A DNA stretch of 27,536 bases from CAILHX01 sp046155285 (lineage in GTDB: Bacteria > Pseudomonadota > Gammaproteobacteria > Burkholderiales > Methylophilaceae). The stretch is from contig JBJXEA010000006.1 of NCBI GenBank assembly GCA_046155285.1, positions 1-27,536 of the forward strand. Reading direction: 5' to 3'. Below the pieces are notes generated by a model that saw nothing but the letters and a program-made list of their open reading frames with translations, did not search any database and was not told the origin of the DNA. Below are positions 13,753 to 20,824 of the stretch, one piece after another (within the stretch, counting starts at the first letter, position 1; each line of letters starts with the position of its first letter). The translations under genes were made by a program, and so were the position numbers.

Positions 13753-13930
13753 GCTGGCTCCTAGCTTGCATGAATTCAAGATAGATGTTGTTGTGTTTCA
13801 TACACTCGCTGCTATTTTTATCTGAGCAGAAACTTCTTAATTTACAGAAGCAAGTGTTGGCGACTATCTGCTCCAACGAGGTTGCACTTGGGATTTCTGG
13901 GGGTTGGTTTTTAACTTCTTGATTTTTCAT
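13745..13930 (-). CDS. 61-residue Cys-containing small protein of unknown function
   Basis: A small hydrophilic protein with no similarity I recognise. Its centre holds four Cys (CFCKLRSFC and a fourth in SSEC) within about 16 residues, a spacing that could bind zinc or form disulfides; there is no signal peptide or membrane helix. GAGG lies seven bases before the ATG at 13930, a good ribosome binding site. The frame ends inside the start of the next gene (8-base overlap), and the ribosome binding site of the 50-residue protein lies within its last codons, so coupled translation is likely. It begins 43 bp after the protease stop on the same strand. Confidence 0.55.
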   Translation of the reverse strand: MKNQEVKNQPPEIPSATSLEQIVANTCFCKLRSFCSDKNSSECMKHNNIYLEFMQARSQHG

Positions 13931-13973
13931 GCGATAACCTCAGTTTATAAAGTTGCCTAAATCATCTCATACA

Positions 13974-14990
13974 TCAATGATGTTCGATGAGAGCACTCAA
14001 CTTTTCAGCGGCCTCAGCATCTATAGTTCTGACTACATCAAGAATACGTGCCGCCCCAGCTCGGTCACCCGTTTCGATTACCTGCATCGCCATCATCACC
14101 TGCGCATCCAGATGGCGTGGGTTAAGTTTGATTGCCTTCGCCAAATGCTCAGTTGCCCTATCAGCTTTGTTTAATGAGCGCTCAGCCAGACTCAGGTAAT
14201 AGCAAGCGTCTGCATTATCCGGCTCACGACTCAGCCATTCATTAGCAATGCGCTCCAAGCCTGTCCAATCTTCATTCTGATAAGGAATAACCACCCGCAT
14301 GAAAAATGGTCGTTCCGCTTCAGGTAACGCCCATAAAGGAATTTCATTAGTCTCCAGGGACAACGTGTCTTTTGCATCAAATAATTTCCTAATCCACTCG
14401 ACAGGCATGCTGTAAAAATAGGCATTTCTTCCAGGACTCTTAAAAGTGGTGATGCCGATGAGGTGAAAGTCGCGGTCAAACATTGCACCGCCGCTGGAGC
14501 CCAAAGAAAAGGGCGCATTCGATCGCAGAATAACGCTGTCATCATAAGGATAAATCGCCTTGATGTTGCCGTAGGAAGGCTGCGGAACATTGTTGTCATT
14601 GGGATAGCTCACAACAATCACTTCATCCTCATATTGCAAGCTGGCACTGTCACGCATAGGAACGGATTTGAAAGGAAGATTATCGAATATGAGTAAGCAT
14701 AGGTCGTGCTTCCAGTCGGCTTTCATCGCAATCGGCTTATAGCCATCATTATATTTAGCTACATTGACCCCTTTAGCGTTCGCCAAAACGTGGCAATTAG
14801 TGATGACATGCTGCTCGCTAACGACCACTCCTGAGCCAGTGCCTATAACACCCTTGCCAAGATCAACTGAGATCTGAACCATGGATTGATTGATTTCCAA
14901 CAGTTGGGCTATATTGGGCTGGGCTTGCGTTAACGTGGACAAAGGCAGCAGCGCCAACATCAGAAAGAGTGGTTGCATGACAATTCTCAT
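13974..14990 (-). CDS. Secreted trypsin-like serine protease with C-terminal TPR-like repeats
   Basis: About 338 residues. A signal peptide (MRIV then MQPLFLMLALLPL, cleavage near TQA-QP at residue 23) leads to an S1-type protease domain with a visible triad: His67 in ITNCHVLA, Asp96 in WKHDLCLL and Ser166 in LGSSGGAM. There is no PDZ domain, unlike DegP/HtrA. From about residue 240 the protein carries TPR-like helices (DNADACYYLSLAERSLNKAD, LAKAIKLNPRHLDAQVM). ATG at 14990 is preferred because it includes a basic residue before the hydrophobic core; an ATG at 14978 with GAGA upstream is the alternative. It may head the run protease-61aa-50aa-LON domain-MORN_2. Substrate unknown. Confidence 0.88.
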   Translation of the reverse strand: MRIVMQPLFLMLALLPLSTLTQAQPNIAQLLEINQSMVQISVDLGKGVIGTGSGVVVSEQHVITNCHVLANAKGVNVAKYNDGYKPIAMKADWKHDLCLLIFDNLPFKSVPMRDSASLQYEDEVIVVSYPNDNNVPQPSYGNIKAIYPYDDSVILRSNAPFSLGSSGGAMFDRDFHLIGITTFKSPGRNAYFYSMPVEWIRKLFDAKDTLSLETNEIPLWALPEAERPFFMRVVIPYQNEDWTGLERIANEWLSREPDNADACYYLSLAERSLNKADRATEHLAKAIKLNPRHLDAQVMMAMQVIETGDRAGAARILDVVRTIDAEAAEKLSALIEHH

Positions 14991-15020
14991 AAAATAACTG
15001 GCGTTACTAATCCGACGATT

Positions 15021-15033
15021 CAATTTGAAATTG
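15021..15033. promoter_or_regulatory. Short perfect palindrome upstream of the protease gene
   Basis: CAATTT-G-AAATTG, a perfect 13-base dyad, lies 31 bases before the protease ATG in a 202-bp gap. A TATAGT reading towards the protease (15046-15051, minus strand) lies just beyond it, without a convincing -35. The dyad could be an operator over the promoter. The remainder of this gap, to 15192, shows no gene or clear terminator. Confidence 0.3.
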
Positions 15034-15192
15034 GTTCACTTGCTTACTATACGCGAGGTGTCTGATACAAGCCGCGCTAGTCACATTGAATCATTTCTGT
15101 CATTAGCTTGTCCGAAGATGCGAATAACAACGAAAGACCACCAATAAAAAACTCAAAACTGATGTCGATTGACAGTCTGTACCCTAAAATAT

Positions 15193-15717
15193 TTACTTTT
15201 CAGCATTTGCTTTCAAGTTTGCTAGACCTTCTTCAAACTTGGTACCAACCATCTTATCCATGCTAAACACCAAGCTCATCACCTTGGAAATATAAGGGCT
15301 GGGGCCTGACATCACATGCGTCACCGTGGTGCTATCGCCATTCGGCGTTAGCGTAAATTCCACCATGTTATGCGCCTCAAAAGGTGCAGTGAAATCTAGC
15401 TTCATAGCGATTTTTGTGAGCGATGATTCAGTGATTTCCATACTTCCAGAACCAATGTCCTTGTTGCCTTGCCACGCATAATGCGCCCCCACGCCCCTAT
15501 CCGCGCCGCTGTAGTTGCGCTGCATTGCTGGGTCCACTTTCTCCCACGCCGACCAAGTTTGCATGTTGTGAAAATCGCTAATCAGCGGCGCAATTTTTTC
15601 GGGCGTCGCCTTGATACTCACCGTGCGAGAAATGCTAAAGTTATCAGGTTTCAAGGCTGCCAAAATCAACGCTGTCACCACAAGCATTATCAGCACAATA
15701 AAAATCATTTTTAACAT
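15193..15717 (-). CDS. SRPBCC-family (START-like) protein with N-terminal membrane anchor
   Basis: A 174-residue protein. Residues 4-22 (MIFIVLIMLVVTALILAAL) form a membrane anchor or uncleaved signal, followed by the ligand-pocket SRPBCC fold: ISRTVSIKATPEKIAPLISDFHNMQTWSAWEK is the characteristic start, with the conserved W-x-x-W region, and VEFTLTPNGDSTTVTHVMSG and a C-terminal long helix (KFEEGLANLKANAEK) complete it. Members bind lipids or other hydrophobic ligands; this one is related to polyketide cyclase/dehydrase-type proteins of unknown role. AAGGAG stands before the ATG. It follows a second, cytosolic SRPBCC gene by 73 bp on the same strand, so the two are likely co-transcribed. 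Confidence 0.87.
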   Translation of the reverse strand: MLKMIFIVLIMLVVTALILAALKPDNFSISRTVSIKATPEKIAPLISDFHNMQTWSAWEKVDPAMQRNYSGADRGVGAHYAWQGNKDIGSGSMEITESSLTKIAMKLDFTAPFEAHNMVEFTLTPNGDSTTVTHVMSGPSPYISKVMSLVFSMDKMVGTKFEEGLANLKANAEK

Positions 15718-15790
15718 GACATTTCTCCTTTATAAATATCCTGTGAGTCTCATAATAACTTGGTTATAGAGAATATTATCTCGCACTAAC

Positions 15791-16306
15791 TTACATCTTT
15801 TTGATGATAGCAACCAATTGATCAAGACAAGTTCCCCAACCTTCTTTGAAGCCCATTTTTTCATGTGCTATACGAGCCTCCGCATTGGCATGCTGCACCA
15901 GCGCAGTATATTTTGCGCCTTTGGCGTGCGCTTCCAGCATAATCGTTGCGGTCATCAAGAATTCTGTACACTCATGACCTAGGCTGGATTCTGGCTGTTT
16001 GGCTGGGCGAAAACCGGGTTCTAGCGCGTTTGTCCAAGTGAGCTTTTCATTTTCAACCAACTCCAAATAACAACCAGTGTTCGGAAAGTTTTGTTCTTCT
16101 GGCGATTGCATCACCGTGTAAAATCTGCCACCCACGCGCAAATCAATTTCACATTCCACCGTTTTCCACGGCAGCGGACAAAACCACTGCATCAACTTTT
16201 CAGGTGTCGTCCAAGCTGTCCAGACCAACTCGCGCGGGACATCAATAATCCGCTCCAGCACCAAGTCCAGCTCAGGATTGATTGAATATGAATTAGGTGG
16301 CGTCAT
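15791..16306 (-). CDS. SRPBCC / AHSA1-like domain protein
   Basis: A 171-residue soluble protein of the activator of Hsp90 ATPase homologue 1 (AHSA1)-like branch of SRPBCC. The signature is DLVLERIIDVPRELVWTAWTTPEKLMQWFCP (residues 14-44) followed by VGGRFYTVMQSPEEQ and the C-terminal GWGTCLDQLVAIIKKM. Bacterial members are not known Hsp90 activators; most bind small hydrophobic molecules or are of unknown role. ATG at 16306 is chosen for AGGAGA six bases upstream and the family N-terminus; the frame stays open ten codons more. It is the upstream member of a tandem SRPBCC pair and starts 52 bp after the MarC gene. Confidence 0.88.
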   Translation of the reverse strand: MTPPNSYSINPELDLVLERIIDVPRELVWTAWTTPEKLMQWFCPLPWKTVECEIDLRVGGRFYTVMQSPEEQNFPNTGCYLELVENEKLTWTNALEPGFRPAKQPESSLGHECTEFLMTATIMLEAHAKGAKYTALVQHANAEARIAHEKMGFKEGWGTCLDQLVAIIKKM

Positions 16307-16358
16307 GGTATTTCTCCTGCCAATGAAATTGTTCAAAACGCATTGCTTGCGCCTTCAT

Positions 16359-16994
16359 TCAGCCCAGCAAACCCGGAAAGAGGCTCACCAAGCCATGCGC
16401 CATAAATTCAACCGCCATGGCTGCCAGAACCAAGCCCATCAGGCGCGTGATGACATTGATGCCTATGGTGCCTAAACGGTGGGCGATTCTGACAGATAGC
16501 ATCAAAACTACCCACACCAACAGCGCCACCACAATGACTGGCGCCACCAGCCACACATGCCCTATAAAGCTGCTGCTCTGCTGCGCGGCAATGATCATAC
16601 TGCTGATAGCGCCGGGGCCAGCCAGCAAGGGGATGCTGAGCGGCACGATGGCAATAGCGTGGCGGTCAGTGGCAATTTGTGCTTCCTCGTCGGTTTGGCG
16701 CGCACCGCTTTGTTTGCCGTGCATCATGGAAATAGCCATGAGCAACAGCAAAATGCCACCACCCACTTGAAAAGAGGGGATGCTGATGCCAAAAAAGTCT
16801 AGGATTTTGTCGCCGATAAAGATGGAGATTACCAACACACTGAACACGGTGAGGGCGATGGTGCGAATGGCACGTTTGCGGTCAGCCGCCGACCAGTGCT
16901 GCGTGGCGCTGACGAAGATCGGCACGCCGCCAAATGGGTTCACAATCGCAAACAATGCGATGCCCACCTTGAATAGATAGCCCCACTCAGTCAT
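16359..16994 (-). CDS. MarC-family integral membrane protein
   Basis: A 211-residue protein with about six membrane helices, matching the MarC/UPF0056 (YhgN/YchE) family. The family signatures are visible: ALFAIVNPFGGVPIFV near residues 14-29, ILDFFGISIPSFQVGGGILLLLMAI near 66-90, and AIVPLSIPLLAGPGAISSMII near 113-134. Function is not settled; the old link with multiple antibiotic resistance has not held up, and a transporter-like role is assumed from topology. It is divergent from maf, with only 36 bp between the two start codons, so their promoters must overlap. The two SRPBCC genes follow on the same strand. Confidence 0.92.
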   Translation of the reverse strand: MTEWGYLFKVGIALFAIVNPFGGVPIFVSATQHWSAADRKRAIRTIALTVFSVLVISIFIGDKILDFFGISIPSFQVGGGILLLLMAISMMHGKQSGARQTDEEAQIATDRHAIAIVPLSIPLLAGPGAISSMIIAAQQSSSFIGHVWLVAPVIVVALLVWVVLMLSVRIAHRLGTIGINVITRLMGLVLAAMAVEFMAHGLVSLFPGLLG

Positions 16995-17030
16995 GATGCA
17001 ATCCGTCTCAATTGTTTACACGCGCCCATT

Positions 17031-17600
17031 ATGCCAAAAATCTACCTCGCCTCACGCTCGCCGCGCCGTGGCGAATTGCTGCAACAAATCGGCGTGAGTT
17101 TTGTCGTGCTGCCGTCGGATATAGACGAAAGTGTACTCCCCAATGAAGCGGCTGAGGTTTATGTGCAGCGCTTGGCGCAGGAAAAAGCTGAAGCCTGTTT
17201 GCAGATGATTGCCGCGCAAGGCTTAGCACCATTGCCGGTGCTGGCGGCGGATACTACGGTGTGCGTCAACGGCAACATCCTTGGCAAACCCGAGGACGAT
17301 ACTGACGCCGCGGCCATGCTGCAGGCTATGTCTGGCAATTGGCACGAGGTGCATACGGCGATTGCTTTAGCCGCACATGGTGAAATTGCAGTTAAACTCT
17401 CCACGACCAAAGTGCAAATGGCAGCGTTAAGCGAGGCCGAAATTGCGGTTTATGTAACCTCCGGCGAATATAAAGACAAGGCCGGAGCTTATGGCATCCA
17501 AGGCCTAGCAGGTGGGTTTATAAGCCGCATCGAGGGCAGTTATTCCGGCGTGATGGGTTTGCCATTGTTTGAAACCGCAGAATTATTGAAGAGATTATGA
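17031..17600 (+). CDS. maf: Maf-family nucleoside triphosphate pyrophosphatase
   Basis: House-cleaning enzyme hydrolysing non-canonical or dTTP/UTP-type nucleotides to monophosphates plus pyrophosphate; historically a septum-formation inhibitor. The 189-residue length is usual. Motifs: IYLASRSPRRGELLQQIG at the N-terminus, DIDES, VLAADTTVCVNG with the catalytic-region Asp, and YKDKAGAYGIQGLAGGFI. The SRSPRR form suggests the YhdE (dTTP/UTP) branch rather than YceF. One base separates its TGA from the rng ATG, so the pair is translationally coupled; maf-rng is a common proteobacterial order, usually downstream of mreBCD, which is not present here. Confidence 0.95.
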   Translation: MPKIYLASRSPRRGELLQQIGVSFVVLPSDIDESVLPNEAAEVYVQRLAQEKAEACLQMIAAQGLAPLPVLAADTTVCVNGNILGKPEDDTDAAAMLQAMSGNWHEVHTAIALAAHGEIAVKLSTTKVQMAALSEAEIAVYVTSGEYKDKAGAYGIQGLAGGFISRIEGSYSGVMGLPLFETAELLKRL

Positions 17601-17601
17601 A

Positions 17602-19050
17602 ATGACGCAGGAAATTTTAATTAACGTAACCCCGCAAGAAACGCGCGTCGCCATCGTCGAAGAGGCCGCCGTGCAGGAATTACACATCGAGCGCACCAGC
17701 CATTTGGGTTTGGTTTCCAACATTTACAAAGGCACGGTGTGCCGCGTGTTGCCGGGCATGCAGTCGGCTTTTGTGGAAATCGGCCTGAATCGCGCAGCGT
17801 TTCTGCACATTGCCGACATTCTGGAACACGGCGCACCGCAGGAAAAACCCATCCAAGAATTACTGCGCGAAGGCCAATCGCTCATCGTGCAGGTCATCAA
17901 AGACCCCATAGGCAGCAAGGGCGCACGACTCACCACGCAAATCAGCATCGCTGGCCGATTTTTGGTTTATTTGCCGGAGCAAACGCACATCGGGGTGTCA
18001 CAGCGTATTGTGGATGAAACCGAACGCGAGGCACTACGCACAAGACTAACAGGCTTGTTGCCGGAAGGCTTTAGCGGCGGCTTTATCATCCGCACGCTGG
18101 CCGAGTCCGCCACTGACGAGGAATTAAAAGCTGATGTGGATTACCTCAACAAAGCTTGGCAAAACGTGGTGGCAGACGGCAAAACTGCGGAGCCTAAAAC
18201 GCTGATACACCAAGACTTGAGCCTGCCGATGCGCGTGCTACGCGACTACGTGAACGACGAAATTGCCAGCATTCTGGTGGACTCGCGCGAGACGTTTTTG
18301 AAGATGCAAGATTTCGCCGAACGCTACGCCAGCGGCACGCTGGCCAAGTTGCAGCACTACTCCGGCGAGCGCCCGCTATTTGATTTACGCGGAGTGGAAA
18401 GCGAAATCGAAAAAGCTTTGTCGCGCAAAGTTGAACTCAAATCCGGCGGTTATTTGATCTTCGACCAAACCGAAGCGCTGACCACCGTGGATGTCAACAC
18501 CGGCGGCTTTGTGGGCGGGCGCACTTTGGCCGACACCATCTTCAAAACCAATCTGGAAGCGGCTCACAGCATTGCTCGCCAACTGCGCTTACGCAATCTG
18601 GGCGGCATCATCATCATAGATTTTATTGATATGGATGATGAAACGCACCAAGCTGCGGTACTGGAAGAATTGCACAAAGCGGTGGGACGCGACCGCGTGC
18701 GCACCAATATCCACGGCTTTTCTGGCTTAGGGCTAGTGGAGATGACACGCAAAAGAACGCGAGAGAGTTTAGCGCACATCCTGTGCGAACCTTGCCCCTG
18801 CTGCACCGGACGCGGCGAGTTGAAAACCGCGCAAACCGTGTGCTATGAAATTCTGCGTGAATTGCTGCGCGAGGCGCGTCAATTCAACACCCGCGAATAC
18901 CGCGTGCTGGCCTCGCAAAAGGTGATTGATTTATTTCTGGACGAAGAATCACAAGCGCTGGCCATGCTGACCGACTTTATCGGCAAGCCGGTTTCATTGC
19001 AGGTGGAAGCCCAATATGGGCAAGAGACGTTTGATATTGTTTTGATGTAA
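17602..19050 (+). CDS. rng: Ribonuclease G
   Basis: Single-strand-specific endoribonuclease that matures the 5' end of 16S rRNA and contributes to mRNA decay. The 482-residue protein has the RNase G layout without the long RNase E C-terminal scaffold: an S1 RNA-binding domain near residues 35-120 (SNIYKGTVCRVLPGMQSAFV), a 5'-sensor/RNase H-like region, and the catalytic DNase I-like part with Mg ligands Asp297 (TVDVNTGG) and Asp340 (IIIIDFIDMDD). The zinc-link CPCC (Cys398 and Cys401) is present in CEPCPCCTGRG, needed for the dimer. The gene follows maf by one base. Confidence 0.95.
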   Translation: MTQEILINVTPQETRVAIVEEAAVQELHIERTSHLGLVSNIYKGTVCRVLPGMQSAFVEIGLNRAAFLHIADILEHGAPQEKPIQELLREGQSLIVQVIKDPIGSKGARLTTQISIAGRFLVYLPEQTHIGVSQRIVDETEREALRTRLTGLLPEGFSGGFIIRTLAESATDEELKADVDYLNKAWQNVVADGKTAEPKTLIHQDLSLPMRVLRDYVNDEIASILVDSRETFLKMQDFAERYASGTLAKLQHYSGERPLFDLRGVESEIEKALSRKVELKSGGYLIFDQTEALTTVDVNTGGFVGGRTLADTIFKTNLEAAHSIARQLRLRNLGGIIIIDFIDMDDETHQAAVLEELHKAVGRDRVRTNIHGFSGLGLVEMTRKRTRESLAHILCEPCPCCTGRGELKTAQTVCYEILRELLREARQFNTREYRVLASQKVIDLFLDEESQALAMLTDFIGKPVSLQVEAQYGQETFDIVLM

Positions 19051-19106
19051 AGTTGGAGAAACCCTAGCCTAGCGCTTCTCCGTAAAAACCTGCTACTTAT
19101 GCTGGA

Positions 19107-19370
19107 TTATTTTTGTTTGGCTACGATGCCATCTTTGATTTTGTCATACACACCTTGTGGCAGAATTTTCTTCGCCACCAATTCATCTTTGCCCTTGTAT
19201 GGACGGCCTTTGATAATCGCCTTGGCACGCACTTCACCAATGCCCGGCAAGGCACTTAATTGTTCAACTTTTGCCGTGTTCACATCCAGTTTTTCGGCTG
19301 CGGCCATGCTTGGCGCGATGAAACCAAAATTCAAACAGGCTACAAAAATTGCAATGACTAATTTATTCAT
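19107..19370 (-). CDS. ComEA-like helix-hairpin-helix periplasmic protein
   Basis: An 87-residue protein with a signal peptide (MNKLVIAIFVACLNFGFIA, cleavage near MAAA, residue 23) and a single HhH motif (DVNTAKVEQLSALPGIGEVRAKAII) of the ComEA type, which binds double-stranded DNA in the periplasm during natural transformation. No comEC or other competence gene is next to it. AAGGGA lies before the ATG at 19370; ten further upstream codons are open but unsupported. Gammaproteobacterial and betaproteobacterial genomes often hold such lone small ComEA-like proteins, and some may serve other roles. The following gene on this strand is the YidB-like one, 30 bp upstream. Confidence 0.88.
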   Translation of the reverse strand: MNKLVIAIFVACLNFGFIAPSMAAAEKLDVNTAKVEQLSALPGIGEVRAKAIIKGRPYKGKDELVAKKILPQGVYDKIKDGIVAKQK

Positions 19371-19400
19371 GATTTCCCTTTCGTTATTGTTACGCACTCA

Positions 19401-19799
19401 TTAACCAAACAGCTTGCCCTTCAGCATTGACATGCCTTGCTCCAACAAGCCGCCGCCTTCAGGCAACTCGCCATTCGGTGTCAATTTATCTACCAACTGC
19501 GGCAACATTTCGGCGATGCTGGCCGAAGCTTGCGCGGTATCTACACCCAATTTGTCGGCAATTTGCTGAATATGTTCATTGCCCAACACGCTTTGAATCT
19601 GTTCTGCCGACACTGATACGTTATCGCCGGTGCTAATCCAAGAAGCCACCGCCGTGGTCAATCCACCTTGTTGGAATTTCACCACCACACCCTGCAATCC
19701 GCCTATTTCCGGGCTGTTAATCATCCCCATCAAGCCGTCAATCAACCCGCCTGACTGCCCTCCACCTAACTGACTCGCCACTTGATCAAGTAAACCCAT
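19401..19799 (-). CDS. YidB/DUF937 family protein
   Basis: A 132-residue acidic, Gly/Gln-rich soluble protein matching YidB in layout: MGLLDQVASQLGGGQSGG start, GLQGVVVKFQQGGLTTAVASW near residues 34-54 and the conserved core ISTGDNVSVSAEQIQSVLG followed by IADKLGVDTAQASASIAEMLP. The family has no assigned function. A purine-rich GGGGGATAAA run precedes the ATG. It is followed by the ComEA-like gene on the same strand, but nothing shows a functional link between them. Confidence 0.87.
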   Translation of the reverse strand: MGLLDQVASQLGGGQSGGLIDGLMGMINSPEIGGLQGVVVKFQQGGLTTAVASWISTGDNVSVSAEQIQSVLGNEHIQQIADKLGVDTAQASASIAEMLPQLVDKLTPNGELPEGGGLLEQGMSMLKGKLFG

Positions 19800-19840
19800 T
19801 TTATCCCCCTAATTTTTTAAGATTACAAGCACATTTTAGT

Positions 19841-20251
19841 CTAAAACGGCTTGACCACCACCAGCACTACCACCACAAACAGCACCAACACCGGCACCTC
19901 GTTGAACCAGCGATACCAAATATGGCTACGACGATTGCGTCCTGCGGCAAAATCGCGCATCAGCTTGCCGCAATACAGATGATAGACCACCAGCCCGACA
20001 ACCAGCAGCAGCTTGGCGTGCAGCCAGCCGCCGCTAATCCCGTAGCCCAACCATAACCACACACCAAAACCCAGCGCCAGCACAGCCAACGGCATCATGA
20101 AGCGATACAGCTTGCGCTCCATCAGCTCCAGCCGCTCAAGTGTGGCAACGTCGTCAACCATGGCATGGTTGACGAACAGACGCGGCAGGTAGAACAGCCC
20201 AGCGAACCAGCTGGTGACGAAAATGATGTGCAGCGCTTTAATCCACAACAT
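19841..20251 (-). CDS. hemJ: HemJ/CopD-family membrane protein (protoporphyrinogen IX oxidase-like)
   Basis: A 136-residue protein with four membrane helices of the HemJ (UPF0093) type. The start MLWIKALHIIFVTSWFAGLF carries the conserved His8 (alternate numbering with an upstream TTG adds two residues), and LHAKLLLVVGLVVYHLY carries the second conserved His and Lys; these are the heme and substrate residues known from cyanobacterial HemJ. HemJ oxidises protoporphyrinogen IX to protoporphyrin IX where hemG/hemY is missing. The ATG at 20251 lies two bases after the TlpA-like stop, so the genes are coupled. CopD-family protein is the cautious alternative label. Confidence 0.83.
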   Translation of the reverse strand: MLWIKALHIIFVTSWFAGLFYLPRLFVNHAMVDDVATLERLELMERKLYRFMMPLAVLALGFGVWLWLGYGISGGWLHAKLLLVVGLVVYHLYCGKLMRDFAAGRNRRSHIWYRWFNEVPVLVLFVVVVLVVVKPF

Positions 20252-20253
20252 GC

Positions 20254-20757
20254 TCAACTCGCCTTCAATAACTGCGGCAATATTTCATGCAGCGCCTTGA
20301 AATCAATCTCGCCGATGACACGCCACACGATTTTGCCATGCTTATCAATCAACACCGTGCTGGGGGTCACCTGAATATCGCCAAACGCCTTGACCAGTGC
20401 GCTATCCACGTCGAGTGCCACAGTAAATGGAAGGCCATTTTTCTTGGCATAATTCATCACATTTTCTGGCGGATCGTAAGGCATAGCCACGGCAATCACT
20501 TCAAATCCTTGCGCTTTGTGCTGTTGATAGGCTTGGACAATCTGCGGCATTTCCTTGACGCATCCGGGACAACTGGTCGCCCAAAAATTCACCAGCACCA
20601 CGCGGCCTTGCAGGCTGTCCAGCGTGATTTTCTGGCCGTCTATGGCGCTAAAAGTCGCTTGCGGCGCTTTATCAGGGCTGCTCAGCGTGAGCCACAGACC
20701 ACCAAGCAGCAAAAACAAAATCAGAGGTAATAATATTCTTTTCATCATAGTCGCCAT
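20254..20757 (-). CDS. TlpA-like membrane-anchored thioredoxin-fold protein
   Basis: A 167-residue protein with an N-terminal membrane anchor (RILLPLILFLLLGGLWLTL, residues 7-25) and a periplasmic thioredoxin fold. The redox-active pair is C63-PG-C66 in WATSCPGCVKEMP, and the cis-Pro loop reads VTPSTVLID. The CPGC centre and length fit TlpA/ResA-like thiol-disulfide proteins used in cytochrome c or oxidase maturation, or general periplasmic reduction. The stop is two bases from the HemJ-like start, linking a periplasmic thiol enzyme to a heme-pathway enzyme. It is divergent from the large oxidoreductase gene. Any of the ATG codons at residues 1, 4 or 5 could be the start. Confidence 0.88.
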   Translation of the reverse strand: MATMMKRILLPLILFLLLGGLWLTLSSPDKAPQATFSAIDGQKITLDSLQGRVVLVNFWATSCPGCVKEMPQIVQAYQQHKAQGFEVIAVAMPYDPPENVMNYAKKNGLPFTVALDVDSALVKAFGDIQVTPSTVLIDKHGKIVWRVIGEIDFKALHEILPQLLKAS

Positions 20758-20768
20758 TCTACTTACGT

Positions 20769-20797
20769 TTTATACCAGTCGCGCAAAGGCTTATAAT
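20769..20797 (+). promoter_or_regulatory. Candidate sigma70 promoter of the large FAD/Fe-S oxidoreductase
   Basis: TTTATA (20769-20774) and a perfect TATAAT (20792-20797) with 17-bp spacing, 27 bases before the ATG at 20825. Transcription would start near 20804, leaving a leader of about 20 bases. That leader has no purine-rich ribosome binding site, so translation may start by a leader-poor or structure-independent route. Confidence 0.6.
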
Positions 20798-20824
20798 AGC
20801 GGTTTTAGCCACAGCATTCTTCCC

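Noticed and set aside
13974..14990. DegP/HtrA assignment for the secreted protease
   Set aside because: The triad fits, but there is no PDZ domain; TPR-like helices follow instead.
19055..19081. GGAGAA...TTCTCC stem between rng and the ComEA-like gene as a bidirectional terminator
   Set aside because: Only six pairs with a 15-base loop and no T-tract on either side; too weak to call.
20555..20824. 90-codon N-terminal extension of the giant oxidoreductase
   Set aside because: It lies antisense to the tlpA-like gene and upstream of the TATAAT promoter; the ATG at 20825 begins the recognisable protein.
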